Part shown: positions 1-9,618 of the stretch, in pieces
Layout: every line of letters starts with the position of its first letter
Position numbering within the stretch: the first letter of the stretch is position 1
NCBI GenBank assembly: GCA_017417315.1
Contig: JAFPZK010000001.1
Coordinates: 28,264-92,263 of the forward strand
Source: Bacteroidales bacterium
GTDB lineage: Bacteria; Bacteroidota; Bacteroidia; Bacteroidales; UBA3824
Length of the DNA: 64,000 bases
Reading direction: 5' to 3'
The notes under the pieces: model-generated
What the model was told of the DNA's origin: nothing
Seen by the model: only the letters and a program-made list of their open reading frames with translations
The model's database searches: none
Translations under genes and position numbers: made by a program

Positions 1-1312
1 GGATAATTTGCGTTTCTTTTTTCCAAAGTTTGTAGATGACAAGACCGATACCGTTGTACGCGCCCCAAGTTACGAACATCCAACTTGAACCGTGCCACAG
101 ACCGCCGAGCCACATCGTGATAAAATTGTTCATCGACGTTGTCAGCGTTAGTTTAAAGTTCGGGTTGAAATACGCAATCACCGCCAAAACAGCCATAATT
201 CCGAACAATATTCCGCCGACCAAAAGGCTTGACGATAACATCGTGATAACCAATAATATAACCACCCAGCAAATATAACCGCCCGCCGAGCCGTTACGGT
301 TTCCGCCGATAGGAATGTAGAGATAATCTTTCAGCCACGTTGAGAGCGAAATGTGCCAACGATGCCAAAATTCAGCGGTGGATTTTGCTTTGTACGGCGA
401 GTTGAAGTTTATGCTGAGACGGAATCCCATCAACAAAGCCAAGCCGATTGCGATGTCGGTATAACCGCTGAAATCGGTGTAAACCTGCAACGAATAACCG
501 TAAAGCGACATCAAAGTTTCAAAGCCTGAATATTTTCCGGGCGAGTCGAAAACCCTGTCGATAAAGTTTATCGAAATATAGTCAGAGATAAAAACTTTCT
601 TGATTAATCCTTTGAGAATCATAAAGATAGCCGTTCCGAACTCTTGTTTTGTCAGGGAATAAGGCTTGTAGATTTGCGGTACAAATTCCGAGGCGCGGAC
701 GATAGGTCCGGCAACGAGTTGCGGAAAAAACGACACGTAGAATCCGAAATCCCAAACGGATTTTACGGGTTCGATTTGTTTTTTGTAGACGTCAACGCAA
801 TAACTTATCGCCTGAAAAGTAAAGAACGAAATTCCGACCGGCAGAATAATTTTATCGGTTATGAAATCTGTTCCGAACAGTCCGTTAGCGGCAAGCGAAA
901 AATAGTTAACTACGTGAAAATCAGTTCCGCAAAATTCGTTTATTGAGTTGACGATAAATGCGGCGTACTTAAAGTAAAAGAGTACGAAAAGGTTTACCGT
1001 AACGCCGAGGGCGAGAATAAGTTTTTTCTTTATTCCTTCCTCCTGACGGTGCAGCCAATTAGTTATGTAATAGATAGTTAGAATGGTAAAAAATAGCAGA
1101 ATGACAAAAATTCCGCCTGTTTTGTAATAGAAAAAGAAACTTACTGCGAGCAGATAAAGGTTTCTCATTGCTATTTTTTTGTAGACGAAAGTGTAAACTG
1201 CCAACACAATTACAAAAAATCCCCAAAAATAAAACTGCGTAAACAGCAGCGGTCTCAGCGGATTGTATGTAAACAGGCTTTCTATAAATTCAAATGAAAA
1301 AAAGTTTTCCAT
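1..1312 (-). CDS. MBOAT family O-acyltransferase (AlgI/DltB-like), 3' end beyond window
   Basis: Integral membrane O-acyltransferase that would pass acetyl groups across the inner membrane for O-acetylation of an envelope or exported polysaccharide. The readable 437 residues contain many hydrophobic segments, the AlgI-type motif FWHRWHISLS followed by LKDYLYIPIGG, and the conserved histidine in MWLGGLWHGSSW. The C-terminus lies beyond the left edge. The ATG directly follows the TAA stop of the DUF262-HNH gene. The two SGNH proteins further upstream on the same strand are the usual partners of MBOAT acyltransferases, as in alginate or peptidoglycan acetylation. Family assignment is secure; the acceptor substrate is unknown. 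Confidence 0.93.
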   Translation of the reverse strand, partial: MENFFSFEFIESLFTYNPLRPLLFTQFYFWGFFVIVLAVYTFVYKKIAMRNLYLLAVSFFFYYKTGGIFVILLFFTILTIYYITNWLHRQEEGIKKKLILALGVTVNLFVLFYFKYAAFIVNSINEFCGTDFHVVNYFSLAANGLFGTDFITDKIILPVGISFFTFQAISYCVDVYKKQIEPVKSVWDFGFYVSFFPQLVAGPIVRASEFVPQIYKPYSLTKQEFGTAIFMILKGLIKKVFISDYISINFIDRVFDSPGKYSGFETLMSLYGYSLQVYTDFSGYTDIAIGLALLMGFRLSINFNSPYKAKSTAEFWHRWHISLSTWLKDYLYIPIGGNRNGSAGGYICWVVILLVITMLSSSLLVGGILFGIMAVLAVIAYFNPNFKLTLTTSMNNFITMWLGGLWHGSSWMFVTWGAYNGIGLVIYKLWKKETQII

Positions 1313-2476
1313 TTATCTGTTTCCTTTTGCGCGGTTATGAGTTTTACAAAGCATTTGACAGTTTTTTATATCGGTTTCGCCGCCCTTCGACCAAGCCGAA
1401 ACGTGGTCGGCATCCATATCTTTTAACAGCCAAATTTTCTTAGCGTTTGAAGTGTTTTCCAAAGCGCAGTACGGACAATTTGAAACGCCGTCTTTTTTGG
1501 CTTTTTCAGTTTGTTTTTCGTAAACTGCTTTTTTGGTCGGCTCGTCAAAAAATCTTACGTCTAACAATTTTTTGTCTTGTTCTCCGCCTAAAAGATATTC
1601 ATAAATGCCGCGTTTGTTTTTTACATAAAAATCGGCGTAAAGTTCGTGTACCCGTTTTGAAATTTGTTCTGGGTCGTAGATGTTGTTATGGTATTGTTCG
1701 TACAAACGTCCCCAATCCAAGCCGCACATTTCCGACTCAGTATCAATAAAAACTGCATCAATCCAATCAATTACGGTATTAAAATATGTTTCAAGTTCTG
1801 TAATATTGTCATCATGTCTGTGTGCTGACATATATTCAGAAACATTACCTTTGCTGACCCAGTCAAGAGCAATATGTAAAAAATCTTGACGGTTTACCGA
1901 GCCTTTTATGTAATTGCTCCAAAATTGAAGATTAGGAGCAGTTGAATTTGAAAAAATTTCTTTGGCTTTTGTTACAAATTTGCCTGAATATATTGCATTT
2001 AACAATTCTTGTTCATTCAAAGGAATACCAGCAATATTTATAGTTTTAAACCATTCTTTAATTTCGCTTTCTGTACCTTCACATTCGTAAATTGTTAGTT
2101 TTGACTGCAAAATTTTGTCTTGTAAGTTTTTAGCAATACCTGTAAAAAACTGAATCATTCCTTTGTCATCCTTAATGGGAAATTTATCCGTTACAAATCT
2201 TCCGAGACTTGTTATACGTTGTTGACCGTCTAAAACTTCATATTTTCCGTCAGAAGTTTTGACAAAATAAATTAATCCGATTGGATAACCTTTGAGTATA
2301 GATTCTATGACAGCAACATCTCGTTTGCCGTCTGCATAAATATAATTACGTTGATATTCTGGCTGAATTATAAGGTTGCCGGATAATCCGAACAATCCTT
2401 TGCCCTCATATTCATTGTAAACAAAGCCATCGCAAATTTGTGCGACGGTTATATCGGTGCGCAAATTTGTTTTCAT
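1313..2476 (-). CDS. DUF262 (ParB-like) protein with C-terminal HNH nuclease domain
   Basis: Predicted DNase of the GmrS/DUF262 type. The N-terminal part carries [10 protein letters not shown] (residues ~38-47) and the DUF262 signature DGQQR (~98-102), an NTP-binding ParB/Srx-like fold. The C-terminus has an HNH module: a CPYC zinc-binding pair, DADHV, and [15 protein letters not shown] at the extreme end. Its ATG overlaps the stop of the upstream adenine methylase by 4 bp (ATGA), so the two are translationally coupled. DUF262-HNH proteins are found in modification-dependent restriction and other phage defences, so with the methylase it probably forms a restriction-modification-like pair. The substrate (unmodified or modified DNA) cannot be told from sequence. 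387 aa, apparently intact. Confidence 0.88.
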   Translation of the reverse strand: MKTNLRTDITVAQICDGFVYNEYEGKGLFGLSGNLIIQPEYQRNYIYADGKRDVAVIESILKGYPIGLIYFVKTSDGKYEVLDGQQRITSLGRFVTDKFPIKDDKGMIQFFTGIAKNLQDKILQSKLTIYECEGTESEIKEWFKTINIAGIPLNEQELLNAIYSGKFVTKAKEIFSNSTAPNLQFWSNYIKGSVNRQDFLHIALDWVSKGNVSEYMSAHRHDDNITELETYFNTVIDWIDAVFIDTESEMCGLDWGRLYEQYHNNIYDPEQISKRVHELYADFYVKNKRGIYEYLLGGEQDKKLLDVRFFDEPTKKAVYEKQTEKAKKDGVSNCPYCALENTSNAKKIWLLKDMDADHVSAWSKGGETDIKNCQMLCKTHNRAKGNR

Positions 2477-3636
2477 TTTTTATGCCTTATTAAAATGCGT
2501 TGATATACTTTTTCATAAAGACCGTTTTCGATGATAACACCGCTTGCATTTAAATCGTATGTGCCTTTTTTGCCGAATTTTGCGAAATAGGCATTTTTAC
2601 ATTCTTCTGTTGTGTACACTTTGGTTTTAAGACCGTATAAATCTTCGTTTTCACACATACCGAGAATTTCAAACTGTTCGGGGCAATATTTATCCAAAAA
2701 ACTTATAGGTACACCCATAACCCCCTCGTAATCAGAAGGAATCGAGTCTGTATACGGTACTTCAAGTGCATCATAATTGTCATACTTCTTATAGCCGATA
2801 TTTTTGATTTCTTTGTGGTTGCTACCTTTAATATTTCTTGCCATAGTCATAAATGTGAGTGGATTGTGTCTGCGACCGTGTTCTATGTTCGTAAACCAAA
2901 CGGCTTGCGCTCTTGCATAAACAATTCCGTCTAAAATACGATAACCGCTGCCTATACTTTTTTTATTTTTAAAAGTCTCACTTTCAGGAACATCAAATAG
3001 TAAATCTTTTGACATCGGTGTTTTTCCTATCCACAATTTGTTTTCTTTAATAAGCGGAAATATCTCCTTGTAGGTGATTGCGTTTTTATTTCCGATTACG
3101 GCAAATTGTTTTTGTTCGGAAAAAATCCATGCCATAAATTCCCGAAACAGACTGAACGGCGGGTTTGTTACCACAATATCAGCCTCTTTTAAAAGTTTCG
3201 TAACTTCTTTACTTCTGAAATCTCCGTCGCCGTCTAAATAACGCCATTGAAGTTTTTGTATGTCTCTCGGAGGTTCTTCCCTGTTTGTCAGCGTAAAAAT
3301 TTTCCCGTGTTTGGGTGATTTTATTGCATCAAAATTCGGATTTTCTGTTTCAAACAAAGTCGGTTGCCAGTCAAAATCGGGCTTCGGATTTTTGCTGTCG
3401 TAAGCATACGAAGTACTGATAAGTTTTTTTAAACCTAATGAATCAAATCGTTGTGCGAAAAATCTTGTAAAATTGCTCCATTCGGGGTCATCACAAGGAC
3501 ACAAAACGGTCTTGCCCCGAAAAACATCGGGGTTATACTCTACATACGCATTAATTTCGGTTACAATATCTTCAATTCGCGTATAGAACTCATCGTTTTT
3601 TGCGTTTTTTGCCGCTGAAAGATTAGTGTTTGCCAT
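2473..3636 (-). CDS. EcoRI-family adenine-specific DNA methyltransferase
   Basis: Predicted SAM-dependent N6-adenine methyltransferase of the EcoRI methylase family. The amino-methylase catalytic motif NPPF is present ([13 protein letters not shown], residues ~157-169), and the N-terminal half contains the family's conserved region starting at [12 protein letters not shown]. 387 aa, close to the usual family length, and intact. It has its own short-leader promoter and lies 31 bp after the SGNH gene, so it can be transcribed without the acetylation operon around it. It overlaps the following DUF262-HNH gene by 4 bp. Likely role: protective or marking methylation for that nuclease. The recognition sequence is unknown; GAATTC is only a family-based guess. 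Confidence 0.9.
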   Translation of the reverse strand: MANTNLSAAKNAKNDEFYTRIEDIVTEINAYVEYNPDVFRGKTVLCPCDDPEWSNFTRFFAQRFDSLGLKKLISTSYAYDSKNPKPDFDWQPTLFETENPNFDAIKSPKHGKIFTLTNREEPPRDIQKLQWRYLDGDGDFRSKEVTKLLKEADIVVTNPPFSLFREFMAWIFSEQKQFAVIGNKNAITYKEIFPLIKENKLWIGKTPMSKDLLFDVPESETFKNKKSIGSGYRILDGIVYARAQAVWFTNIEHGRRHNPLTFMTMARNIKGSNHKEIKNIGYKKYDNYDALEVPYTDSIPSDYEGVMGVPISFLDKYCPEQFEILGMCENEDLYGLKTKVYTTEECKNAYFAKFGKKGTYDLNASGVIIENGLYEKVYQRILIRHKK

Positions 3637-3652
3637 AATAAAAAACTTTTTG

Positions 3653-3660
3653 CAAAGTTA
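3653..3660 (-). promoter_or_regulatory. Promoter -7 box of the methylase/DUF262 cassette
   Basis: TAACTTTG on the minus strand matches the Bacteroidetes -7 consensus TAnnTTTG and lies 16 nt before the methylase ATG, giving a very short leader. The -33 position reads TTTT at a 19-nt spacing, a weak match to TTTG. It sits between the SGNH stop codon and the methylase start. Confidence 0.55.
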
Positions 3661-3667
3661 GAAAAAA

Positions 3668-4915
3668 TTATCGGTTTTGAAAATTTTTTTTGTCCAAATA
3701 ATTGCTGTAACTCTGCAAAAATGCGTTGAAAAACATATCGGCGCAAAACGTGTAACCGGCAACCGTCATGTGAACTTTGTCGTATGCCATAAGTCCGTGT
3801 TTCACCCATGTTAACGACGAGCCGTATCCGCCCATAATGTCATAAATACTGAACATCGATTCGCCGTATTTTTCAACTAATTTTTTTACGACTTCTTCTT
3901 CTTTTTCCATTGCCGGATTAGGACGGCGGCGGAAAAGATAAAAATCATTCGGCACTACAAACGTCCAAACCGCATTCGGACAATACCTTTTGACCCTTTC
4001 GATAAAAGTTACGTAATTGTTGTAATAAAAGTTTTCGTCGAAATGTGCGGTGTTGGCGTCGTTGACGCCTAAGAAAATCACGAACCAGTCAGGCTGTAAC
4101 ATTTGAAGTTGTTTTTCAAAGTGTGCACAGCCGAGCCAAGACGAAAAACTTGCACCGTTAATACCTAAGCCTGAATACGTTACGCCCGGATTGTCGTTTT
4201 CAAGCGAAAAACCGTAAAGCGTAAAACCGTTTTGGTTTTCGTCAGTTTTTTCAAAGTGAAACTTCGCAACTTCCTGATATTTTTCAAATTTTATGTCGAT
4301 ATAGCCGAGATTGTCGATTTTTTCAACGGTGTATTTTCCCATTTCAATATCGGGGACAATTTCAAATTGTCCGAGATGAGGCGCACAGAAAATTTTTACT
4401 TCGTTGAAATCGTATTTTACCTCGTTTTTAGGGTTCATAGTGATTGAAATTCTGGCGTTTACGTCGAGAGTTGTGGCTGAGGCGCCGGAGATTCCGAGTT
4501 CGCAAGTGCGTTTCCATTCAACGTTTCGGCATGTTGTCCAAAAGCCTGAATACGAGATTATATAGTTTGACGGATTGTTGGATTTTGTCATTCTGTACGG
4601 AAAAACAAAACCTCTTGCGCCCACTAATCCGGGGTGAAAGGTTTGAAGTCTTACCCTCAAACGGTGCGAAAAAATGTCCGCCTGAGTGTGTGAAGCCCCG
4701 ATTTGAACTACATTTAATTTTCCTTTACCGAATTTTATCAAAGAATCGGTTTTCTGAAAGACTTTTTCAAATTTTGAAGAATCTTTCGAGAAAATCAATT
4801 TTCCGCCTTTGTAATTAACAAAGGGATAATACGTTATGTCAAAGGGATAGTCTTGCGCGTTTAAGTTGTTACTGCACAAAAAAGCCAAAACAATAGCGAA
4901 TAAAAATTTTTTCAT
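3668..4915 (-). CDS. Exported SGNH/GDSL-type hydrolase
   Basis: Secreted esterase/acetyltransferase-type protein of the SGNH fold. A signal peptide (MKKFLFAIVLAFLCSNNLNA) is followed by the block I serine motif IGASHTQAD (~72-80), a block III-like LGVNDANTA, and the C-terminal DKVHMTVAGY that supplies the Asp-x-x-His pair. 415 aa, within the range of Bacteroidetes SGNH proteins encoded beside MBOAT acyltransferases. It starts 14 bp after the upstream SGNH protein and belongs to the same transcript. Inferred job: transfer acetyl groups delivered by the MBOAT protein to a periplasmic or surface glycan, or remove them. The direction of the reaction is not readable from the sequence. Confidence 0.85.
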   Translation of the reverse strand: MKKFLFAIVLAFLCSNNLNAQDYPFDITYYPFVNYKGGKLIFSKDSSKFEKVFQKTDSLIKFGKGKLNVVQIGASHTQADIFSHRLRVRLQTFHPGLVGARGFVFPYRMTKSNNPSNYIISYSGFWTTCRNVEWKRTCELGISGASATTLDVNARISITMNPKNEVKYDFNEVKIFCAPHLGQFEIVPDIEMGKYTVEKIDNLGYIDIKFEKYQEVAKFHFEKTDENQNGFTLYGFSLENDNPGVTYSGLGINGASFSSWLGCAHFEKQLQMLQPDWFVIFLGVNDANTAHFDENFYYNNYVTFIERVKRYCPNAVWTFVVPNDFYLFRRRPNPAMEKEEEVVKKLVEKYGESMFSIYDIMGGYGSSLTWVKHGLMAYDKVHMTVAGYTFCADMFFNAFLQSYSNYLDKKNFQNR

Positions 4916-4929
4916 TTTTCAATATTTTT

Positions 4930-6516
4930 TTACTTTTTCTTTCTTAACCATTCATTATACCTCGAAATTATCGCTGTATAAAGCATTCTTGCCATAATAT
5001 TTGCACCGTTAGGGGTGAAATGCACGAAATCTTTTTCGGCTAATTGCGGTTCGTGATAAACCCAATCCGGCATACTATTTTCGCCGCCCATTGCCTCGTA
5101 CATATCCCAAAAAGCGCAATCATTGCTCAGGGCTGCTGATTTTAAGGCTTCAACCAAGGGCGGTAAAATTTCGTAAGTTTGATATTTATCGCCGACCTTT
5201 GTACTCATGTCCGCCGGTCCGACAACGATGATTGACATTTTCGGACAAAGCCTTTTTATGTAGCGGATTTGAGCGGCAAACATACTTTTAAAAGCGTTCA
5301 GACGTTCTTCGGTCATGTACGGCACGGCATTTCCGCCGAATTGAAGAATAACGCATTTTACGTTAAGTTCGTTGTACATTCGCGCTAACATATTACCGCT
5401 TATTTTCGTGAAAATAGTTCCGCTGCAACCTCTTAACGCAATGTTGTCGACAGCTACGCCGCTGTTGCCGTCAAGTGCAAACCCGTAAATTTCAGGGCTT
5501 TGCGGCGACGAAAATTCCATTTTTAGATTCACCGGCGGTTCAGAAAAATTGAAAAGTTTTGACGAATAAGAATCAGTCGGTTTTAATTTTTCGTCATACA
5601 AAACCGTTTCACCGTCAAGGACTTTTATGTTGCAAATCGCGTCGGTATTGCCGTAAAAAAGTCTGCATTTTTTTATGACTTTAAGATTTTGTCTAAGAGT
5701 TGACGGTGTAAACGAAATTGTTCCCGTAAGAGTTTCTTTCGGTTGTATAGTTTCTTCCGGTTTTGTTATAACTGGCATTGAATCAACTGTTTGCACGGAA
5801 TCATTTTGAATAGAATCATTTTTAGTGATTTTCGTGTTTTTCGTAGTTATTTTTCTCAGCGGTCCGAAAGTGCAAAATGCTCCTAAAACGCCGTAGTTTG
5901 TGTGTTTTACGGCAGTGTCAATTGACGGAAAAACCGTGTAACGTTTCCAGTTGTCGGAGTTTGAAACTGCGCACGGTGATTTGTAGTCGTAAGCGGTTTT
6001 TGCGGGAATAAGTCCGGGACCCGAACCGCCGAATTGTTGTTGCAGTTTATAACGCAAATAATTTGTTATTCTGTCCGTTTCTATCTGAGAATCACCGTAG
6101 TGCATAATTCTGACAACGTGTTTTAATTCGTCAGGGTCGATAAGCGAAGAAAATAGATTTTCAAGGCATTTAAGACCTGAGGCGGGTAAATTCAAAGGTT
6201 GCCTTAACGAGTCCGTTGAAATTGTCCTCGGTTTAAACTCAAATACCGAAGAATCAATAACTTCCGTATGTTCTACGAATTGAGCCGTGTCGCTTTCGAT
6301 AACCGCCAAATCGTTGTCGGCTATGAAAATTGCTTTTGTAGAATCAACGGAGTCTTTTGTAGGCATACTTTCTTTCATAAACTCCTTTAAATCAGGAAAA
6401 TGTAATGTTAAATCATTTCCGATTGTGATTCCGTTTTTCGGGAAAATTATAGTCAACAAACCTAACAAAATCAGAATGAAGACAAAAAAAGTCAGTGTTC
6501 TTTCCGGTTTTACCAT
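4930..6516 (-). CDS. Membrane-anchored SGNH protein, AlgX/AlgJ-like context
   Basis: First gene of the O-acetylation operon. One N-terminal transmembrane anchor (residues ~8-25) is followed by a low-complexity linker and an SGNH domain: MHYGDSQIETDR (block I, Ser in GDSQ), LQFGGNAVPY (block III Asn), and EKDFVHFTPNGANIM (Asp-x-x-His). There is also a charged, Thr/Lys-rich stretch around residues 222-260. That stretch is encoded by DNA that contains one arm of the palindromic repeat found at 30561-30632 (see findings). Likely a periplasmic acetyl-group acceptor or transferase working with the MBOAT protein. 528 aa; the ATG follows a good Bacteroidetes promoter. Confidence 0.82.
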   Translation of the reverse strand: MVKPERTLTFFVFILILLGLLTIIFPKNGITIGNDLTLHFPDLKEFMKESMPTKDSVDSTKAIFIADNDLAVIESDTAQFVEHTEVIDSSVFEFKPRTISTDSLRQPLNLPASGLKCLENLFSSLIDPDELKHVVRIMHYGDSQIETDRITNYLRYKLQQQFGGSGPGLIPAKTAYDYKSPCAVSNSDNWKRYTVFPSIDTAVKHTNYGVLGAFCTFGPLRKITTKNTKITKNDSIQNDSVQTVDSMPVITKPEETIQPKETLTGTISFTPSTLRQNLKVIKKCRLFYGNTDAICNIKVLDGETVLYDEKLKPTDSYSSKLFNFSEPPVNLKMEFSSPQSPEIYGFALDGNSGVAVDNIALRGCSGTIFTKISGNMLARMYNELNVKCVILQFGGNAVPYMTEERLNAFKSMFAAQIRYIKRLCPKMSIIVVGPADMSTKVGDKYQTYEILPPLVEALKSAALSNDCAFWDMYEAMGGENSMPDWVYHEPQLAEKDFVHFTPNGANIMARMLYTAIISRYNEWLRKKK

Positions 6517-6538
6517 TTTTCAATTTTTTTTCAAACAG

Positions 6539-6570
6539 CAAAATTAGAGTTTTTTTGCGTGAAAAACAAA
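6539..6570 (-). promoter_or_regulatory. Promoter of the O-acetylation operon
   Basis: Minus-strand TTTG (-33) is separated by 20 nt from TAATTTTG (-7), a full match to the Bacteroidetes housekeeping consensus. It ends 22 nt before the ATG of the membrane-anchored SGNH gene. Confidence 0.65.
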
Positions 6571-6656
6571 AATATTATCTTTTTTGCTTAAACTTTTTTG
6601 ATTTTTTTCTGTCAAACATAGTGTTTATTGATAAAGATGAAACTAAATTGGATAAG

Positions 6657-9611
6657 ATGAAAAAAGTTTTTTTGTTGATGACGGCGTTGTTTTTTTTGAC
6701 TATTTCGTCGTTTGCACAAGAGAGAGAGATTTCGGGCGTATTGATTGACAGCGACACCAAAGAGCCTGCGTATCAGGCTACCGTGCGTTTGTTAAAAACT
6801 GACAGTTCGTTAGTAACGGGTGCTATTACTAATGAATACGGCATTTTCAAAATGAATGCTCCCACTGACGGAGATTTTGTGATAAAAGTAACAAGTGTGG
6901 GTTTTGAGCCGCTTGTAAAGCCTATTTCAATAAAGCAGTCCAAAAACGTTAACCTCGGTAAACTTATGATTAAACCTGCTTCCGTAGAATTAGAGGAGGC
7001 AGTTGCGACGGCGTATGCGGCTAAAATGACCGTCAAGCAAGACACCTTTGTTTATAATGCTGACGCTTATCGCACGCCGGAAGGTTCTGCTATTGAGGAA
7101 CTTGTCAAAAAACTTCCCGGAGCGGAGGTTGACGAAGACGGCAAAATCACGATTAACGGAAAAGAGGTAAAAAAAATACTTGTTGACGGCAAAGAGTTTA
7201 TGACCGGCGACACGAAAACGGCGATGAAAAACCTTCCTACTTCGATTGTCAACAAGATAAAAGCCTACGACCAAAAGAGTGATTTAGCGCGTGTTACCGG
7301 CATTGATGACGGCAACGAAGAAACCGTTCTTGATTTCGGATTGAAACCGGGCATGAATAAGGGTATGTTTACGAACTTGGATTTAGGGCTTGGGACAAAA
7401 GACCGTTATGCTTGGCGCGGTATGGGTGCGTATTTTGCTAATAAACAGCGTATTATGCTTTTTACTAATGCCAATAACGTTAATGACAGAGGCTTCGGAG
7501 GCGGCGGACGTCCGCGTTTCGGTGGTAACGGCAACGGTCTTAACGCTACAAAAATGGTGGGCTTAAATTATAATTTTGAGGAAAAAAACAAGTTGAAAAT
7601 CGACGGCAGTGTGCGTTGGAATCACAGCGACGGAGACATTTTCAGCAGACAATCCGTTGAAAATTTTGTCAGCAAAAACGGTGCGTTTTCCAATTCTACT
7701 ACTCAAAATTATACGCGCAGTGATAGTTGGAATTTTCAAGGTCGTTTGGAGTGGCAGCCTGATTCTATGACGAATATTATGTTTCGTCCTACGATGTCAT
7801 TTTCTACAAATGACGGCAGTTTAACGGGGCTTTCGGCATCGTATAACGATGATCCGTACTTTTATGTTTTTGATCCCTTGGCTCAGGCTTCGATAGAGAC
7901 TTTGGCATCTGATACTTTGATGGTTAACTATCGTCGTAACAGCAATCTTTCGTATGGGTCTACTAAAAGGCTTAACGGTACTTTGCAATTAAACCGCAAA
8001 CTTAATAGTGACGGACGTAACGTTACTTTGCGCGGTGAGGGCGGTTATACCGATTCTGACAACAAACAAATTACTACGAGTGATGTTATTCTTTATCAGA
8101 TAAAAACGGCAGCCGGCAACGATTCCACTTATTATACGAGCCGTTATAATCTAACGCCTTCTGACAATTGGAATTATGCAATTCAGGCCTCTTACAGCGA
8201 ACCGTTATGGAAACGTACTTATTTGCAGTTCAGTTATCAGTTTCAGTACAAATACAGCAAGAGTGACCGTTCTACATTTGATTATAGTTTGTTTAATCAA
8301 AATCCTTTTTCCGGCGTAAAATCCGAATACCGCAAATGGGACAACTTTTTATCGCACGTTGACTATCCTTTCGGCGACAATTATTACGATGAAGCGTTGA
8401 GTCGTTATTCTGAATATCAAAACTACATTCACGACATGAACGTCAACTTCCGTATGGTTCGCGACAAATATCAGTTGAATGTCGGCGCGATGTTTCAGCC
8501 TCAGCAAACTAAGTTTGTTCAGAATTATCAGGGAATTTATACCGATACGTCCAGAAGTGTGTTTAACGTAACGCCTACTTTTGAATATCGTTACTCACCT
8601 AACGAGTTGACGCGGTTGGAAATAACTTATCGCGGCACTACTTCGCAACCTTCTATGAGCGACCTTCTTGACATCACCGACGACAGCGACCCGCTTAATA
8701 TTACCAAAGGTAATCCGGGGTTGAAACCTTCGTTTACAAATAATTTGAGATTGAATTACAACACGTATATCCGCGAACACATGCGTACCATTATGACGTT
8801 TGTTAATATGAATACTACCAAGAACTCGATTGCTAATATGGTAACGTACAACGAGCAGACCGGCGGACGCATTTCCCGTCCTGAAAATATCAACGGCAAC
8901 TGGGGCATTAATTCCGGCTTTATGTTCAACACGGCACTTGACACAGCCGGAGTTTGGAACGTTAACACTTTTACTATGTATAATTATAATAATTATGTCG
9001 GTTATATTTTATTGGACAATGTTTCTAAAAAGAACACAACCCGTAGCAATAATGTTATGGAACGTTTACAAGGCAGTTGGCGCAAAGGTTGGGTTGAAAT
9101 TGCGCTTGACGGAAGTATCAATTATACGCACACTAATAATGAGTTGCAAAGTCAGAGCAATCTTGATACGAGACTTTTTTCGTATGGAGGTTCGTTTAAT
9201 ATCTATATGCCGTGGGGAACGAGTATAACAAATGATGTTCATAATCAGAGTCGTCGCGGTTATAACGACAATTCTATGAATACGGACGAACTTGTTTGGA
9301 ACGCTCAAATTTCGCAAAGTTTCTTAAAAGGTAAACCTTTGACAATTTCGGTTCAGTTTTTTGATATTTTGCAGCAACTCAGCAGTTATAGTCGCAGCAT
9401 TTCGGCAATGCAACGCAGTGATGTTGAGTATAATACCATTAATTCATACGTTATGTTGCATGTTATATATCGTTTTAATAAGTTCGGTAACAAAGATTCA
9501 CGACACGGTGGATTGCCGGGAGGCGGTGGATTTCCGGGCGGCGGACGCGGCGGATTTCCGGGTGGCGGCAGACCCGGCGGCTTCGGCGGCGGTCAATCTC
9601 CGAGATTCTAA
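6657..9611 (+). CDS. Outer-membrane beta-barrel protein with carboxypeptidase-regulatory-like N-domain
   Basis: Large TonB-receptor-like outer membrane protein (985 aa from this start). Order: signal peptide ending SSFAQ, a CarboxypepD-regulatory-like beta-sandwich (~20-105), a plug-like region (~115-240, including KKLPGAEVDEDGKITINGKE), then a long beta-barrel region of the OMP_b-brl_3 type. There is a Gly-rich loop (GFGGGGRPRFGGNGNG) and a Gly/Pro-rich tail ending QSPRF. The open frame extends 54 codons further upstream, but the ATG followed by a typical signal peptide is the sensible start. The gene is divergent from the O-acetylation operon. No SusD partner lies nearby, so this is not a Sus pair; the ligand is unknown. 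Confidence 0.85.
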   Translation: MKKVFLLMTALFFLTISSFAQEREISGVLIDSDTKEPAYQATVRLLKTDSSLVTGAITNEYGIFKMNAPTDGDFVIKVTSVGFEPLVKPISIKQSKNVNLGKLMIKPASVELEEAVATAYAAKMTVKQDTFVYNADAYRTPEGSAIEELVKKLPGAEVDEDGKITINGKEVKKILVDGKEFMTGDTKTAMKNLPTSIVNKIKAYDQKSDLARVTGIDDGNEETVLDFGLKPGMNKGMFTNLDLGLGTKDRYAWRGMGAYFANKQRIMLFTNANNVNDRGFGGGGRPRFGGNGNGLNATKMVGLNYNFEEKNKLKIDGSVRWNHSDGDIFSRQSVENFVSKNGAFSNSTTQNYTRSDSWNFQGRLEWQPDSMTNIMFRPTMSFSTNDGSLTGLSASYNDDPYFYVFDPLAQASIETLASDTLMVNYRRNSNLSYGSTKRLNGTLQLNRKLNSDGRNVTLRGEGGYTDSDNKQITTSDVILYQIKTAAGNDSTYYTSRYNLTPSDNWNYAIQASYSEPLWKRTYLQFSYQFQYKYSKSDRSTFDYSLFNQNPFSGVKSEYRKWDNFLSHVDYPFGDNYYDEALSRYSEYQNYIHDMNVNFRMVRDKYQLNVGAMFQPQQTKFVQNYQGIYTDTSRSVFNVTPTFEYRYSPNELTRLEITYRGTTSQPSMSDLLDITDDSDPLNITKGNPGLKPSFTNNLRLNYNTYIREHMRTIMTFVNMNTTKNSIANMVTYNEQTGGRISRPENINGNWGINSGFMFNTALDTAGVWNVNTFTMYNYNNYVGYILLDNVSKKNTTRSNNVMERLQGSWRKGWVEIALDGSINYTHTNNELQSQSNLDTRLFSYGGSFNIYMPWGTSITNDVHNQSRRGYNDNSMNTDELVWNAQISQSFLKGKPLTISVQFFDILQQLSSYSRSISAMQRSDVEYNTINSYVMLHVIYRFNKFGNKDSRHGGLPGGGGFPGGGRGGFPGGGRPGGFGGGQSPRF

Positions 9612-9618
9612 TTGATTT

